From Valencia hispanica (taxonomy: Eukaryota > Chordata > Actinopteri > Cyprinodontiformes > Valenciidae): a stretch of DNA of 64,000 nt. Below the pieces are notes generated by a model. That model was given only the letters and a program-made list of their open reading frames with translations. It had not been told where the DNA came from and did no database searches. Of the stretch, positions 13,100 through 23,891 are shown in pieces (the first letter of the stretch is position 1; each line of letters starts with the position of its first letter). Position numbers and translations under genes: made by a program. Location of the stretch: positions 55,593,786 through 55,657,785 of the forward strand of contig OY747702.1 of NCBI GenBank assembly GCA_963556495.2, given 5' to 3'.

Positions 13100-14393
13100 A
13101 ATACATTGCATAGTTGCAACCTAATTTATGCTGGCATTGTAATCTGTCTTGTGCAGACCCAATATCTGAATGGCCGGACCCACCCACACCGGCCTTCCCA
13201 TTGGCGCTGGGCCTGGGCAGTAGTGTGTTTCAGATGTACTTTACATTACATTCACAGATGTGCCAATAATTACCACAAGTGTTGGGAATTGACCTGTTTT
13301 AAGCTAATAAAGTCATGGCATTATCTTTTGCGCTTTCCCATTGTGTTTAAAAGTATTTCAGTCTTTGTATTTGTGAACTTCTGAAATTAAAATAAAATAA
13401 TAATTAAAATATTAAAATAAATCTCTTATATTGATATATAACTAACAATATAATTTTGTAATACTGACTAAGCCAAAGCAGGAAAAGTTAAGTCCCATTT
13501 AACGCAAATAAAATGGTCTTTTTATACAGTGTATTTAAAAGTCTGTGTTCAACTGTACCCTAATAACACAGAGAACTAGAATACATAGGCAGAATACATA
13601 TTGAGAAAGTATAATGAAGAATGTCTTATGAAGTAGTTTACAGACACCTGTATGATCTTGAGTATGCAGTTGCTGTTCATACTGGCACATAGTTGCCCTG
13701 TGATTTTATTTCAGCAAGCAGAAGCATAATCTATGCAGAAGTTATATGATATGTTATTCTTTTATGTATATGTTGTAATCTGCACCCGTCATGCAATAAT
13801 GCTGCATTTAATACCCACATGAAATTCAAGGCATACCTATATCTAGAAATAAATCCTTTCAATGCACACTCCCTTTAGTAATGGAACAGCATTACTTTAA
13901 AAGGCTCTGAGGGAAATATTTTCACAAGTGCTCTTAAACTGATTTTTTTGTGTGCTTACATCTGTTCCTGTTTTTAGTGTTCTCTGTCATCAGCTCTTTG
14001 CTAAAACGAAATATTTGTTGTTGAAACCCTTTATGCTCAGACAGAGATCTCTCATCAGCAGCCAACAAAAACAGAGAATGGTACAATACATGAAGTGGTC
14101 ATATGCCTTTAGGAGATTTCTCAGCATGAGTATAAGAGAGTAACTTATATGAAGTTGTTGTTGAGTAAACGTAATTACTACTGCAGGCAGGTAATTACTA
14201 CTTACAACAGAAGCTGACAGAATAATGGTTTTAAGGCCACTTTACTTGGCTAAGTTTGGTAGTATTTTGAAGGAGGGTTTTGAGAACGGTAGCATGCAAG
14301 GCAACTGCATCTTTGTATTTTTTTAATCCTTTTTAAAGTATGCTGGACAGTAAATGTTTACTGCATCCGTTCATCATGCACTTTAAATGTTAT
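13100..14393. other. Intron stretch without recognised features
   Basis: AT-rich, with one open + frame at 13088-13384 that has no recognisable domain and includes a GC-rich patch (cccacccacaccggcctt). I see nothing else. Confidence 0.45.
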
Positions 14394-14401
14394 ATGTAAA
14401 T

Positions 14402-15360
14402 TAGGGGTGTCAAATTATCGCGTTAATTGCGATCAATTAATTACAGCCATATTTAGCGTGCTATGTTTTTTGATCGCGTTAATCTCATTTTTAATCTTTA
14501 ATTTTACTGTTTCTGCATGCAAGTTCCCTTTAAATAAATCCCGTTTTATGCACTGGGCTTCTTGTGCTTGAGTTGTTCGGGGTTAACCACACCCTAAAGT
14601 GGACATAGGTTGGCTGTAAACTCATCAGAAGATGACTGGCTTCCATCGTAGTGGGGAGGGCGAGGTGAGGAGGAACGGTGATTTGCCAACTTTGCTATAT
14701 TTGGCGAGTTTTTATACCCCTCTAGCAATTCTTTCTAAAAAATATGAAACTAACGGCAAATCTAGCAACTTTTTATGGGGTTATTGGAAACTTTTGGGTG
14801 AACGATGTAACGTTGTTACTCTTCTCACCGAGCAGCGGGGCGCTCTCCTGTCTCAGATCTTACAGCAGGCAACTATGAAGCACCGCACACTGCAGCTCGC
14901 CTACACCCAGCCGCCCACGTCCACCGGTATGGCAAGCCATCGGTATCAAAAATATAATACGCATATTACATTGTGTTTTAACCCGTGACACAGCTGGACT
15001 CAGAAAAGATATTTACCCCACTGCGTCCAGAACGCTAATGAATCGCCCAAGCTCGAAGCAGAAGGTTGCAGGCGCCACTTGGGACTAGTCACAAAAACAG
15101 CAGAATGTAAATGGCTGGGACTGCATCTGTTTAAGTCTGTTAAATACAATATATGACTTCATAAAGCCAGTTTTTTTAATTACATGTATCAAACTTTTGT
15201 TCTACCACAATAATTTAAGGAATTTAAAAGAAAATACCTCAACATAAGGGCTTTAATCAGCAATTAATAGGTGAGATTAAAAAAAGAGATTAATTAGATA
15301 AATTAATTACAGATCATAATTAATTAATCTCAAAGTTTTTTTAATCTAATGACAGCACTA
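14402..15360. mobile_element. hAT-like MITE, 959 bp, perfect 8-bp target duplication
   Basis: Flanked by perfect 8-bp repeats ATGTAAAT (14394-14401 and 15361-15368). The ends are TAGGGGTGTCAAATTA and, inward from the right, TAGTGCTGTCATTAGA. Subterminal regions are full of TTAATTAA-type and gcgttaattgcgatcaatta motifs. No transposase frame; the 118-codon frame at 14632-14988 has no recognised similarity. The target-site length and TAGGG ends support hAT. Confidence 0.85.
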
Positions 15361-15720
15361 ATGTAAATACAGCTATACTTTCTGATTTTAATCAATAGCC
15401 AGTGAATGTCTCCCATAGATTTTGTATGTCAACCATTTTTCTTAATAAAGTTTTCTTTTAAAAATAAAATAAAAGTATGTATCTAATAAAGCAGGTGACC
15501 AGTCTTGGCATGCTAGCTTCTCCAAAGCTAATGCAAGTGAGTCTCTCCTTCTCATTTGCCAGCGCCGGCCTATCATTAATCAGATCAGAAACTGGCCTCG
15601 GAATGGATATAGCCTCCTGCGACAAGGAAGTAGCCACTGCTGGGTCGCATCGCAATAGTCTTAATTTTAAAATAAAATGATAAAAGCTAGTCATCTTATC
15701 TTTGGCATGCGTCATTTATT

Positions 15721-16620
15721 TACATAGACTGTATATATAAGATGGATGGCGCCTCAGTGACGTCACTCATCGGTTTCTGAAAAGCTGAATTGAAGCCCAG
15801 TGGGCGGTTCCCACCCACTCACACGAGAGTGAGGCTGTGAGTGTGGGGGAGGTTGATGATTGACACCCATCAAACTCTGAGCCGATGTAGGTACGAACTA
15901 ACTGAGCTAACCTGGACCTAACCTGGACCTAACCTGGAGCTAACCGAAGCTAACGGAGGTTGGCGGGCGCTTTTAGCCAGAAAAAGCAACTCTGCTACCC
16001 TTCTGCCTTCTAGGCAGATTCAATATTTTGTCAAATGAAAGCATGAAGCCTTGTTGGTCCATAACTTTCACTAAAACTGTGTAAATTTGAAATAAAACAA
16101 GTTTTAATAATCAATATCTAGAGTAAAAAAGAGACGCGATCATTTCAACCCATTTTTGACCAAGCAGTGTTATCTTAAATGCACAGCAGAAATATAATAT
16201 TACTTACTGAAAAAAATGGAGCAGACACGGCGTGTTACCAGAGCAAGCCATCTTTGATAAGTGCACGATTAATGTCCAAACATGAATAAACAGGGGGGCG
16301 GGTCAAGCGGCTGACATCTCGTCTGAGACCTGTCAATCAAAAGGACACAGCCCTTTTTATTCATAATTAAATCTAAACGGATGAGTTATTAAAAAAATTA
16401 CCCCCCTCAAAGTTGTTATGACGGTAAACCTGACCCATTAAACCTAAAAAGTTGTTTTTGAACAAGGCTGTAAACATTTTTATTTCTGCTGTGAAGTTGG
16501 CATTTTTAACATGGGAGTCAATGTGAACTTGCTCCTTTCTGCAGCCAGCCCCTAGCAGATGAGAGGGGAATTGCAATTTTTGTCACTTGGCTTCACATTT
16601 GGCCGGCAGAGTTTGCCCCT
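15721..16620. repeat. Interspersed repeat with tandem CTAACCTGGA block
   Basis: Begins catagactgtatatataa and agatgg...gtgacgtcact, a start seen in abundant fish repeats, and ends in a region (gaacttgctcctttctgcag, gaggggaattgcaatttttg) that is also typical of such repeats. Near 15900-15950, aacctggacct is repeated in tandem about three times. No coding frame. The exact termini and class are uncertain. Confidence 0.5.
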
Positions 16621-16694
16621 TGTATATTTACCTGGAAAGGTTCATGCTGAGCTGACTTGCCCATTGATTAGGTTAAATACTCCAGCCAAATGGT

Positions 16695-16780
16695 CCCTTT
16701 AAATTGCCCGTAGGAACGTGGATCATTCTGAATGTCTCTGTGTTGCACTGTGATGCAGTGGCGACCTGTCCTGACCTGAT
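16695..16780 (+). repeat. Decayed SINE body fragment
   Basis: The words aaattgcccgtagg, tgtctctgtgttgcactgtg and agtggcgacctgtcc match the middle of the SINE at 33549-33914 with substitutions. No head or tail remains. Confidence 0.5.
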
Positions 16781-18177
16781 ACTAAACTGAAAATGAGCAA
16801 ATTATTTTGCTCATTAAAACTTTCTGATATACAACGAAGGGATATTCTGAAGTGAAAAATGTTTATTCATGGTTAATAAACCCAAATTAGCTGATTCACA
16901 GTGACTTTAATTGTAGTCTGCCAATGAGAGGAGTTGTATTGCTGTTTGTTCAGCCTATTGGTGGCACATATCTCACCCTTCCCAGGTGCCAAGGTATTCA
17001 TTTTAAACCCCAGCAGATACAGCTGGTTTATTTCTAAGACTGAAAGCCTTGGAATGCCAATTTGTTTATTAAGGTTTACAGTAATGTTAGCTGCCATAAT
17101 TGTGCCGTCTTCTTTCAGTTTGGTAGAGGCATCGCCAAAATTGGTAGTGCGTGATTAAACCTTTGTTCTCTAAATCTATACGGAGTCAAATTGACCAAAC
17201 AAGCAAATCTGCTGAAAAGCCTTATGTTTGGTCATCTTGTTTCACTTGGTCATCGATGATGTGCTGATGGAAATATCCACCTTTTAGTCAATTCATCACA
17301 AAAAGCAGGCAACTGACTCCCAAATTCTAAAATTCAGCTGAGCTCCTCAAAAGTAAAGATTGCTGTAATTTTTTATGGTAAATTTTACCCTTCATTTCAT
17401 TATAATTCCGTGAAGCTCTCGTCTTGTTTGATTCCGAGTCTAGCGTAATATCCAAATGTACAGAAAGTTTACCAAGTCTTGAAATTGGTTGACTTAGACT
17501 TCTTACTTTCTGGAAGATTATAATTTGACATCAGTCAAGCTGCCTCTTGGGAAAGCTGGTTCCATTAAGTCAAGTTTACCGTTCTGCAGCCCCACTTGGC
17601 AAAGCAAAAATTCAACAGGCTTTCACTTGTCAAAACCTCTGCTGAGTATTCCATTCACAGGCAGCAAGAAGGGGTGTTGAAATGGTTTTCTAATTCGTCA
17701 ATTTATTTTCCAGCATGCAACTCTTTATGTGTTTAGAATGTATTAGAGATTTCAAATAACTTCAATCAGTTTTCTAATCAATGATCCAAAAATAAAAAAA
17801 GGGGAGTTTACAAAAAGGTATTTTATTGTGTTAGGAGCCATATACATAATTTATTAAAAGCTTTAAATGGGAGTTTTATGTAAATGCTTCATTGTGTTTG
17901 GAGTAGAAAAGGTTATTCCATTACCGCCAGGCATTATTACCTCCCTTTAACATGTAACTTCATTTATAGATGTGCATTACTGAAACCGCCTCCATCATTT
18001 AAACTGTTGAAATTGCCTGGTCTTTTGTCATGCAGTGATAAAATTCTTAATAACCCTTCAATGTTTTGACAAGAACAGTGGATTAAAGTGATTTTGAAGT
18101 AGAGGATTCTCCTGGTCATGCGTTGGGTTTCTTGCTTTTAGTATAAAAGGCCATAGTTGTAAGAAGAGCAAAAGGCC
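16781..18177. other. Intron stretch without recognised features
   Basis: No gene, RNA or clear repeat seen in about 1.4 kb of AT-rich sequence. Confidence 0.5.
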
Positions 18178-18181
18178 TTAA

Positions 18182-19029
18182 AGCTGCAGTAGGTAACTCA
18201 GAGAGGAGAGCAGACTTTGCTTGAAAATTTAAACCCAAACAAGCTTCACATCACTCCCCTCTCCCTCTCCGGTGCACTCAAGCCCCGCCTCCAATGCCCT
18301 CCTCCCTCCTTCGGCTGCACTACTGGCGTGACAACTGCCAAAGATAATCAGCTGATGCGACTTAGAAAACAAAATTATGTGAATATTTCCTAACAGTATA
18401 CCACATATGATAACATTAGCTGTGAGTGCACGGATGATCGCACGCGCTGCGGAGGTTTACTGTAATACCACCACCAAAAAAACAAAACAAATATTAATCA
18501 AGCAAGGGTAATTACCTGTCAAGCAGAAACATTGCCAACTCGGAATCGGTTTTAAACGCTTTCAGGTCCAGTAGCTCCCTCCACCTCTCAAAGCCTACGC
18601 CAATATTTACCCTCGTTTTATCTCGGGCTCGGTCAACTTCTTTCTTCTCAGCTTTTTTGTCCTCCTCGGCCATCTTCTTTTTTGTTATCTTAGTCGTATA
18701 CGCTATTGTTGGTAGTGGCGGTACGGGCAGTTTCTCTTTAGGTTGCTGTTGCAGCCGGTTGCGTAGAGGAGCGAGGGGCGGGTCGCAGTGTGTGTGTGAG
18801 GAGTGATAGACAGATGTCAGACACTCCATCTGATGCTGCCATGGCTCTGATTGGGTGTTTTCTACCGGGCGCGGTGGATTCTTGCAAATCACAGTAGGGG
18901 CTGTAGGCGTGACCAATTGAGCTGCTTTTTTTAACAGGTTACAAATCTCATTTCCTACTTTCAGGACATATGGACAGTTTTAGGAAATATCACAAAAAGT
19001 TGCTTTTATTCAAGTTACCCACTGCAGCT
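18182..19029 (-). mobile_element. TTAA-flanked element, 848 bp, with a coding exon
   Basis: Flanked by TTAA at 18178-18181 and 19030-19033. The terminal inverted repeats AGCTGCAGTAGGTAACT and, inward from the right, AGCTGCAGTGGGTAACT differ at one of 17 positions. TTAA target and AG ends point to a Kolobok-like element by inference. A GC-rich interior contains a minus-strand exon with start codon and splice donor (18516-18673). No transposase. Confidence 0.8.
18516..18673 (-). pseudogene. Transposon-borne 5' coding exon with splice donor
   Basis: The minus-strand ATG at 18673 opens 52 codons plus 2 bases and ends at donor GTAATT (18515-18510). The peptide begins MAEEDKKAEKKEVDRARDKT, a charged, probably helical leader, and continues with VNIGVGFERWRELL and TDSELAMFLLD. 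A motif 'RVNIGxAFxRWRxL...FKxDAxxAxFLLDxY' occurs near the start of large multicopy fish proteins of unknown function; I recall the pattern but not a defined function. The frame is open upstream of this ATG for 81 more codons, so translation could begin earlier, but that part is low-complexity and Pro-rich. No second exon is present in this element. Confidence 0.5.
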
Positions 19030-19033
19030 TTAA

Positions 19034-20984
19034 AAATGTGCAGCGGTACATTGTGGAGTATGGCCAGTCTACTGCAACTTGGAGAATGGACTTCATTAGC
19101 CGCTGTGGTATTCCATCCTGTTCTGGTATTTTAAGTAGCTGATGGGACAAATAATCCTCCACCAGTAAGTACACTCCAAAGTAATCACATATTTCACTGT
19201 AGTAAATTAAGTTAATAAATAAAATAATTTTTTAAAATAAATTTAAAAAAGAATCAACACCACAACAAGCAACAGAAATCTGGGCAAAGCAAAAACAAAA
19301 AAAGTTCAAATTTGGAAAACAAATGATGGTCGGTTAAAAAGGCAACAATGTAAAAGTACAAAAGTTTACCATGGTTTGTTTTAAGAGTAAAAAAACCCAA
19401 AAACGACCTTGTACATATGGGGAGATGAATAACAGTTGGATGTTGATGCAGACTGTTTGGTGGCAATCCTCGATGAAGGAAGGGAACCATGAAATATATA
19501 TTTAGATATGCCAATGCTTGTGTGTGGAGAATTTCAGTGGCAGACATGACTAAGCTATAACTGTAGCTTCACATTGTGTTTTGCATTCAGAAGGAGAAAA
19601 AGAATAAGCTTTCATGGAAGGGAAGGGAAGAAAAAAATCCACCCTGACTGTAGCGTGATTGTCTTCTGGGGCTTCTCTGCTGTGTTTGTCGGCGGAAGCC
19701 TTAAATCTGCTCAGACAAAAGGAGAAGATTGTCACAGGAAACTGTGAAGTGTCTGAGTCTCACGGAAAAGGTCAGGATAAACAACTCAAGACATTTCTAA
19801 AAGAACTCCCAAAATGCTTGAAAATAATGATTTTTAAAAAGTATTTTAATTGTTTTACTTGTTGCAGCATCTGACTGATAGAATTCAAAGCACTAATTTG
19901 ATAAACAGATTTTGAAAAGGGCATGGAAACCTTTGTAGTACTAATTAACTTGTCTCCATGAATTATTTACATTCCAAAAAGTTAATTATCTTGACTCTAT
20001 ATTTACTGTTTTGATTTATGCTACTGACTATGTAATATTGGATTACGTGGAAATAACAAACAAAAAAAACAGAACAAACAGCGAGCAGCTGCTAAGGGTT
20101 GCATTTGCCATGCATCATTAGTTCTGATTAAAAGTCCCACTTTTATGATAAACAAACAGACATGGTGAGTCCACATTTTCAGCTGAAATCTGGAGGTGAG
20201 ATGGTTGGTTCTGTATTAATGAGTGGATTCAGCTCTTCACTCATCAAATGCCTCCGAAGGTTGACTTCTGAATTCTTTACACTCACGAGAAAAGTTGGAA
20301 GTGCTTCCTTGTCTGGGTGACAGATTGTGTAGCAGTTCGGCATGAACAAGTCTGAACATAGATTTATTGTCCTCTTTCTGCAGTGTCGCAAAGTAAATAT
20401 GTTTGATTAAACTGATGAACGTATTTGTCACACATCACACAGAACCAGATGTCTCATTTTGTCTCATTGTAAAGAAACCTGTGTCGCTAATTACTACACA
20501 TGAAATGAATAACCACACAATTTACTTTTGTCTAAAGCAATGTGATATTATTGTGCAGCCTTTTGACAAAACCATTTAAACTCAGCCTGAGCTAAGTGAT
20601 CTGTGATTCCGTTATTGCAGAAAGCTACACTTTTTATAAGTTGTTTTCCACATGGTAGCTGAGATAAAATAAGTCCAATTAGGCATCCTCTGAAGCTCTG
20701 TTGCATACTAATGCTGAAAGCCCCTCAGGATTTCTCCCAACAGCTGCTTTGGAAATAGACTCTAGGCTTATCAGCCAGAGTTAATGCTTTCACTAAAGCC
20801 ATTTGTTAAAGTTTTGCAGTGATATTAAAATTTCAAAAGTTAATGGGAGCGGTGTACAGGTGCGTATTAATAAATTGCTACATTAATGACAGTCTGATTT
20901 TTATTTTTCTAGCTGAATACAAAAAGTGATTAATTGAAAAAAAGTCTGAAGCGATGGTTTTTTTTATTAACCCAGAGAGATCCC
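19034..20984. other. Intron stretch without recognised features
   Basis: About 2 kb without recognised genes or repeats. Small open frames on both strands lack similarity and splice context. Confidence 0.5.
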
Positions 20985-21117
20985 CCGATGGGTTTTAAGA
21001 TTCCTTGGTGCAATATATTAGGCCAATTCCCACAATCTGGGGGTCAAAGTTTAACCTGATCTTTAATTTGACAGTCAGATTAAGCTAGTTTTAAAATAAG
21101 TCTTTTTTTTCAGTTAA

Positions 21118-21573
21118 AGAGGCTACATGCAATTTTCAGAAATTTAAACTGGCGACTGACACCAGCAACACAAAAAACGGAACTGCTCTTCCTTTCTGCT
21201 CGCCAAGTCATCCGCTGCAAAGAAGTCAACATTATGTTTACAGAGGTAAGAGCAGTCAAATACATATATTGTTTATGTGTATTCACACCATCCATTGAAT
21301 TGCTTGCGAGTGTAGGCTAATTGCTGACTAGCGGTGGTGGCAGAGTGATCTGAAACATTTAACATGAACGCGCTTGACGTCACATCTGCAGACAGCGCGC
21401 GAAAAATCCGACCCGAAAGAAAATAGGAAAACTTGGATACAGGCTTATAGGTGCACCCACTGTGAGCTGACAAGGTGTCCGTATGATCGTCAGGAGATGT
21501 TTAAGTCATAAATGGTCAAATAAAAAGGCTATTGTTACGTTTATTTTTGGGGAAAAAGTTTCATGTAGCCTCT
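21118..21573. mobile_element. TTAA-flanked MITE, 456 bp
   Basis: Flanked by TTAA at 21114-21117 and 21574-21577. Inverted ends AGAGGCTACATGCAA and, inward from the right, AGAGGCTACATGAAA. It sits in an L2 relic: joining cag-TTAA-ggcagctgg restores the L2 reading FFQLRQL, which is direct evidence of insertion. The interior includes a cgtca-containing GC-richer block and no transposase. Confidence 0.85.
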
Positions 21574-21714
21574 TTAAGGCAGCTGGATAAAATTTATTCA
21601 ATTCTTTCCAAAAAGCGCTTTTAAACAGTGATCCATGCGTTTGTTACCACTTACTTTGATTACTGTAATGCACTTTATGTAGGGATTGGTGTTTCGTCCA
21701 TCACTTGTCTCTAT

Positions 21715-21918
21715 CAGGTGTGTCAAACTCCAGTCCTTGAGGGCCGGTGTCCTGCAACCTTAAGATGTGTACCTGGTCCGAACACACCAGAATCAAAAAG
21801 TTAAACTGCCTCCTCAGCAGGCAGTTAGGTTCTATGGGGTTCTACTGATGACCTAATTATTTGATTCAGTTGCGTTGAAACCGAACAGCCGCCCTTGAGG
21901 ACTGGAGTTTGACACCTG
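21715..21918. mobile_element. Short MITE, 204 bp (gtttgacacctg ends)
   Basis: Ends CAGGTGTGTCAAACTCCAGT and, inward from the right, CAGGTGTCAAACTCCAGTCC. The interior has ggccggtgtcctgcaac and acacaccagaatcaaa. This family is very common in fish and is usually placed with hAT; no clean 8-bp duplication is visible. A related copy is at 50316-50515. It interrupts the L2 relic. Confidence 0.7.
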
Positions 21919-22310
21919 CACTCAGGTCATCTGATCAGCTGCTTCTCACTGTACTTCGGACTGAGCGTAAACTTAGAGGAGATTGTGCTTTTGCTGTTGT
22001 GGCTCCCAAAATGTGGAATGATCTCCTGGAAAGTAGACTGGTGTCTTCTATGTCTGCTTTGAATGTCTTCTGAAAACCATTTTTTTTACCCTAGCATTTG
22101 ACACTCAGTAAGAAGTTGGCTTCCGATCATTTTCACATCATTTTTAGTTTATTCTTCTGCTGCTTTAAAAAATATCTTAGTATAGCCTGTGGCTGTTTGC
22201 TTGTGCATTGTGTTTTGATGCATTTTGATTTTTTTAACATATGTAACTGTACAGCACTTTGGTCTGGTTCATGTTGATCAAAGTGCTTTATAAATAAAGT
22301 TAGGTTGGAC

Positions 22311-22911
22311 TGGAATGAAACCTATAGATTCCTTCTACAGAGAGTCGAATATTTCAAGCATTTGTTTTTGTCAACTATAATCATTGTGGCTACAGTTAAA
22401 AACTCAATTTCAGTTTAGCTGAGCTTCTGAATGTTACATAAAACCAATAAAACAATGCTTAAAAAAATGTCATCCTTGTGAAATGTACATGCAGTGTATT
22501 TGCAATCATTACTCTGCTACCTTTGAATCAGTGAAGCATTGCATGTAGATAATCAGCCTATGGCCCTTCTGTGAGTTGTGGGCGCTCAGGTTGCTTTAAT
22601 AGCTGTAGAGGCGGTTTTTCTGTCTCTGATCTGTTATTTTCTTCTGTAAATAATTCAGTTTCTCAGAAATTGAGAGATGTGTGGAAGACAAACAATAGGT
22701 GTACAAGCAAAAGGGGTAATGGCAGCCTTGGAATGATTGGGAAACAATGAGCATTTAACAGTTTGTGGGAAATTCACAAAGCGCATACTTCAACTGGAGT
22801 CTTTAGAAAGATACTGATTTCATTTTCCAGCAGGTCCAGCACCAATACCTTCTTTAATGACCATGGCATACAGCCCTTGATTGGCCAGCAAACTATGGGG
22901 TGTTGTTTGTA
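22311..22911. other. Intron stretch without recognised features
   Basis: About 600 bp of AT-rich DNA between the L2 relic and the foldback element; nothing recognised. Confidence 0.5.
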
Positions 22912-23038
22912 AAGTTACACAGTCAAAACAGCAATAAATTGGGTTATTTAGCCTGTCATAAGATAAATAAATTGAGGTTTTTTTTCAAGTCATATTGCAT
23001 ACATGTTATTTATTCATTTATGAATGTCACAGCTTTAA

Positions 23039-23260
23039 AAAAATATTTAGTTAGCAAGCTAAACATTTAGCTTACACATTCACTATTTAGTTTACAAATT
23101 CAATATTTAGCTCCAAGCTAAATATTTAGCTTGTCCACTAAATATGTAGTCTACAAACTAAATATTTAACTTAGAACTAAATACTTAGTTAGCAAGCTAA
23201 AGATTAAGTTTGAAGCTAAATATGTAGGTAGCAAGCTAAACTGGCAAGCTAAATATTTAG
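23039..23260. repeat. 20-bp periodic array of CTAAATATTTAG (left arm)
   Basis: Cores start at 23039, 23059, 23079, 23099, 23118, 23138, 23158, 23177, 23197, 23216, 23236 and 23249. Spacing is 19-20 bp except the last step. The 12-bp core CTAAATATTTAG is its own reverse complement; units vary by point changes, and the spacers favour agc/gct next to the core. Confidence 0.85.
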
Positions 23261-23552
23261 CTAATATGCAAGTTTACTTGTTGATAAGCGGAAATTGACT
23301 ACCAAAATAAAAGCTGTGTCTTGCGTAACTCTATATAAACTGCTGGCCAATTGTTTATTTTTGTCCCGACAAGTCCAACATTTCAACTTAAAACGTAAGA
23401 TGAGCTGTTTCAACTGCAATACGGACGTTTACTGATGGATTTACAGCAACAGTGACTGCACCAGGAACAGGAGTTTATATAGAGGTTTGCAAGACCCAGC
23501 TTTTATTTTGATAGTTCACTTCAGTTTCTTGGCAAGTTAATTTGTATATTAG

Positions 23553-23764
23553 CTAAATATTTAGCTCTGCCTAGCTAGTTTAGCTTACTGGCTAAAATTG
23601 TTAGCCTCAAACTAAATATTTAGCATGGAGCTAAACATTTTTTTTGTAAACTAAATATTTAGCTTGGTACCTAAATATTTAGTTTATAAACTAAATATAG
23701 TCCATGTTATTTATTCCTTTATACATGTCAAACTAAATATTTAGTTAGCAACCTAAATACTTAG
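23553..23764. repeat. 20-bp periodic array of CTAAATATTTAG (right arm)
   Basis: Cores start at 23553, 23572, 23592, 23612, 23631, 23651, 23671 and 23691, then after a 30-bp interruption at 23733 and 23753. Steps are again 19-20 bp. The interruption is a direct-orientation copy of the left-arm tgttatttattc segment. Confidence 0.85.
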
Positions 23765-23891
23765 AGATTTATAAGGGAATAAATAAAATGGATGCAAATA
23801 TGACTTTGAAAAATGAACCCCCATTTTTTTTCTCTTATGACAGGCTAAATAACCCAAATAGTTGTAGTTAAGTTCTGACTGTGTAATTTTA

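Larger units (their letters stand above)
20985..22310 (+). mobile_element. L2-family LINE 3' half, decayed, with two nested insertions
   Basis: The + strand translation shows FFQLRQLDKIYSILSKK, interrupted between FFQ and LRQ region by a TTAA element (21118-21573), then TVIHAFVTTYFDYCNALYVGI (slightly decayed), interrupted by a 204-bp MITE (21715-21918), then DQLLLTVLRTERKLRGDCAF and VAPKMWNDLL. The 3' end carries acagcactttggt...caaagtgctttataaataaa. Stops and frameshifts show it is dead. Removing the insertions restores continuous similarity. Confidence 0.75.
22912..23889. mobile_element. Foldback (giant palindrome) element, 978 bp
   Basis: Almost the whole element is an imperfect inverted repeat centred near 23400. 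The outer arms pair: ttacacagtc, gggttatttagcctgtcata and a tgttatttattc block on the left recur as reverse complements in 23760-23889. The inner arms pair too: ccaaaataaaagctgtgtct and ctctatataaact at 23300-23345 recur in reverse complement at 23467-23510. The middle of each arm is a 20-bp-periodic array of the palindrome CTAAATATTTAG. The flanks suggest a TA duplication (22910-22911 and 23890-23891). No coding frame. The superfamily is unknown. Confidence 0.8.

Noticed and set aside
23039..23764. Regular repeats that could suggest a CRISPR array
   Set aside because: Repeats are 12-bp palindromes with 8-bp similar spacers in a eukaryotic foldback element; there are no unique spacers or cas genes.
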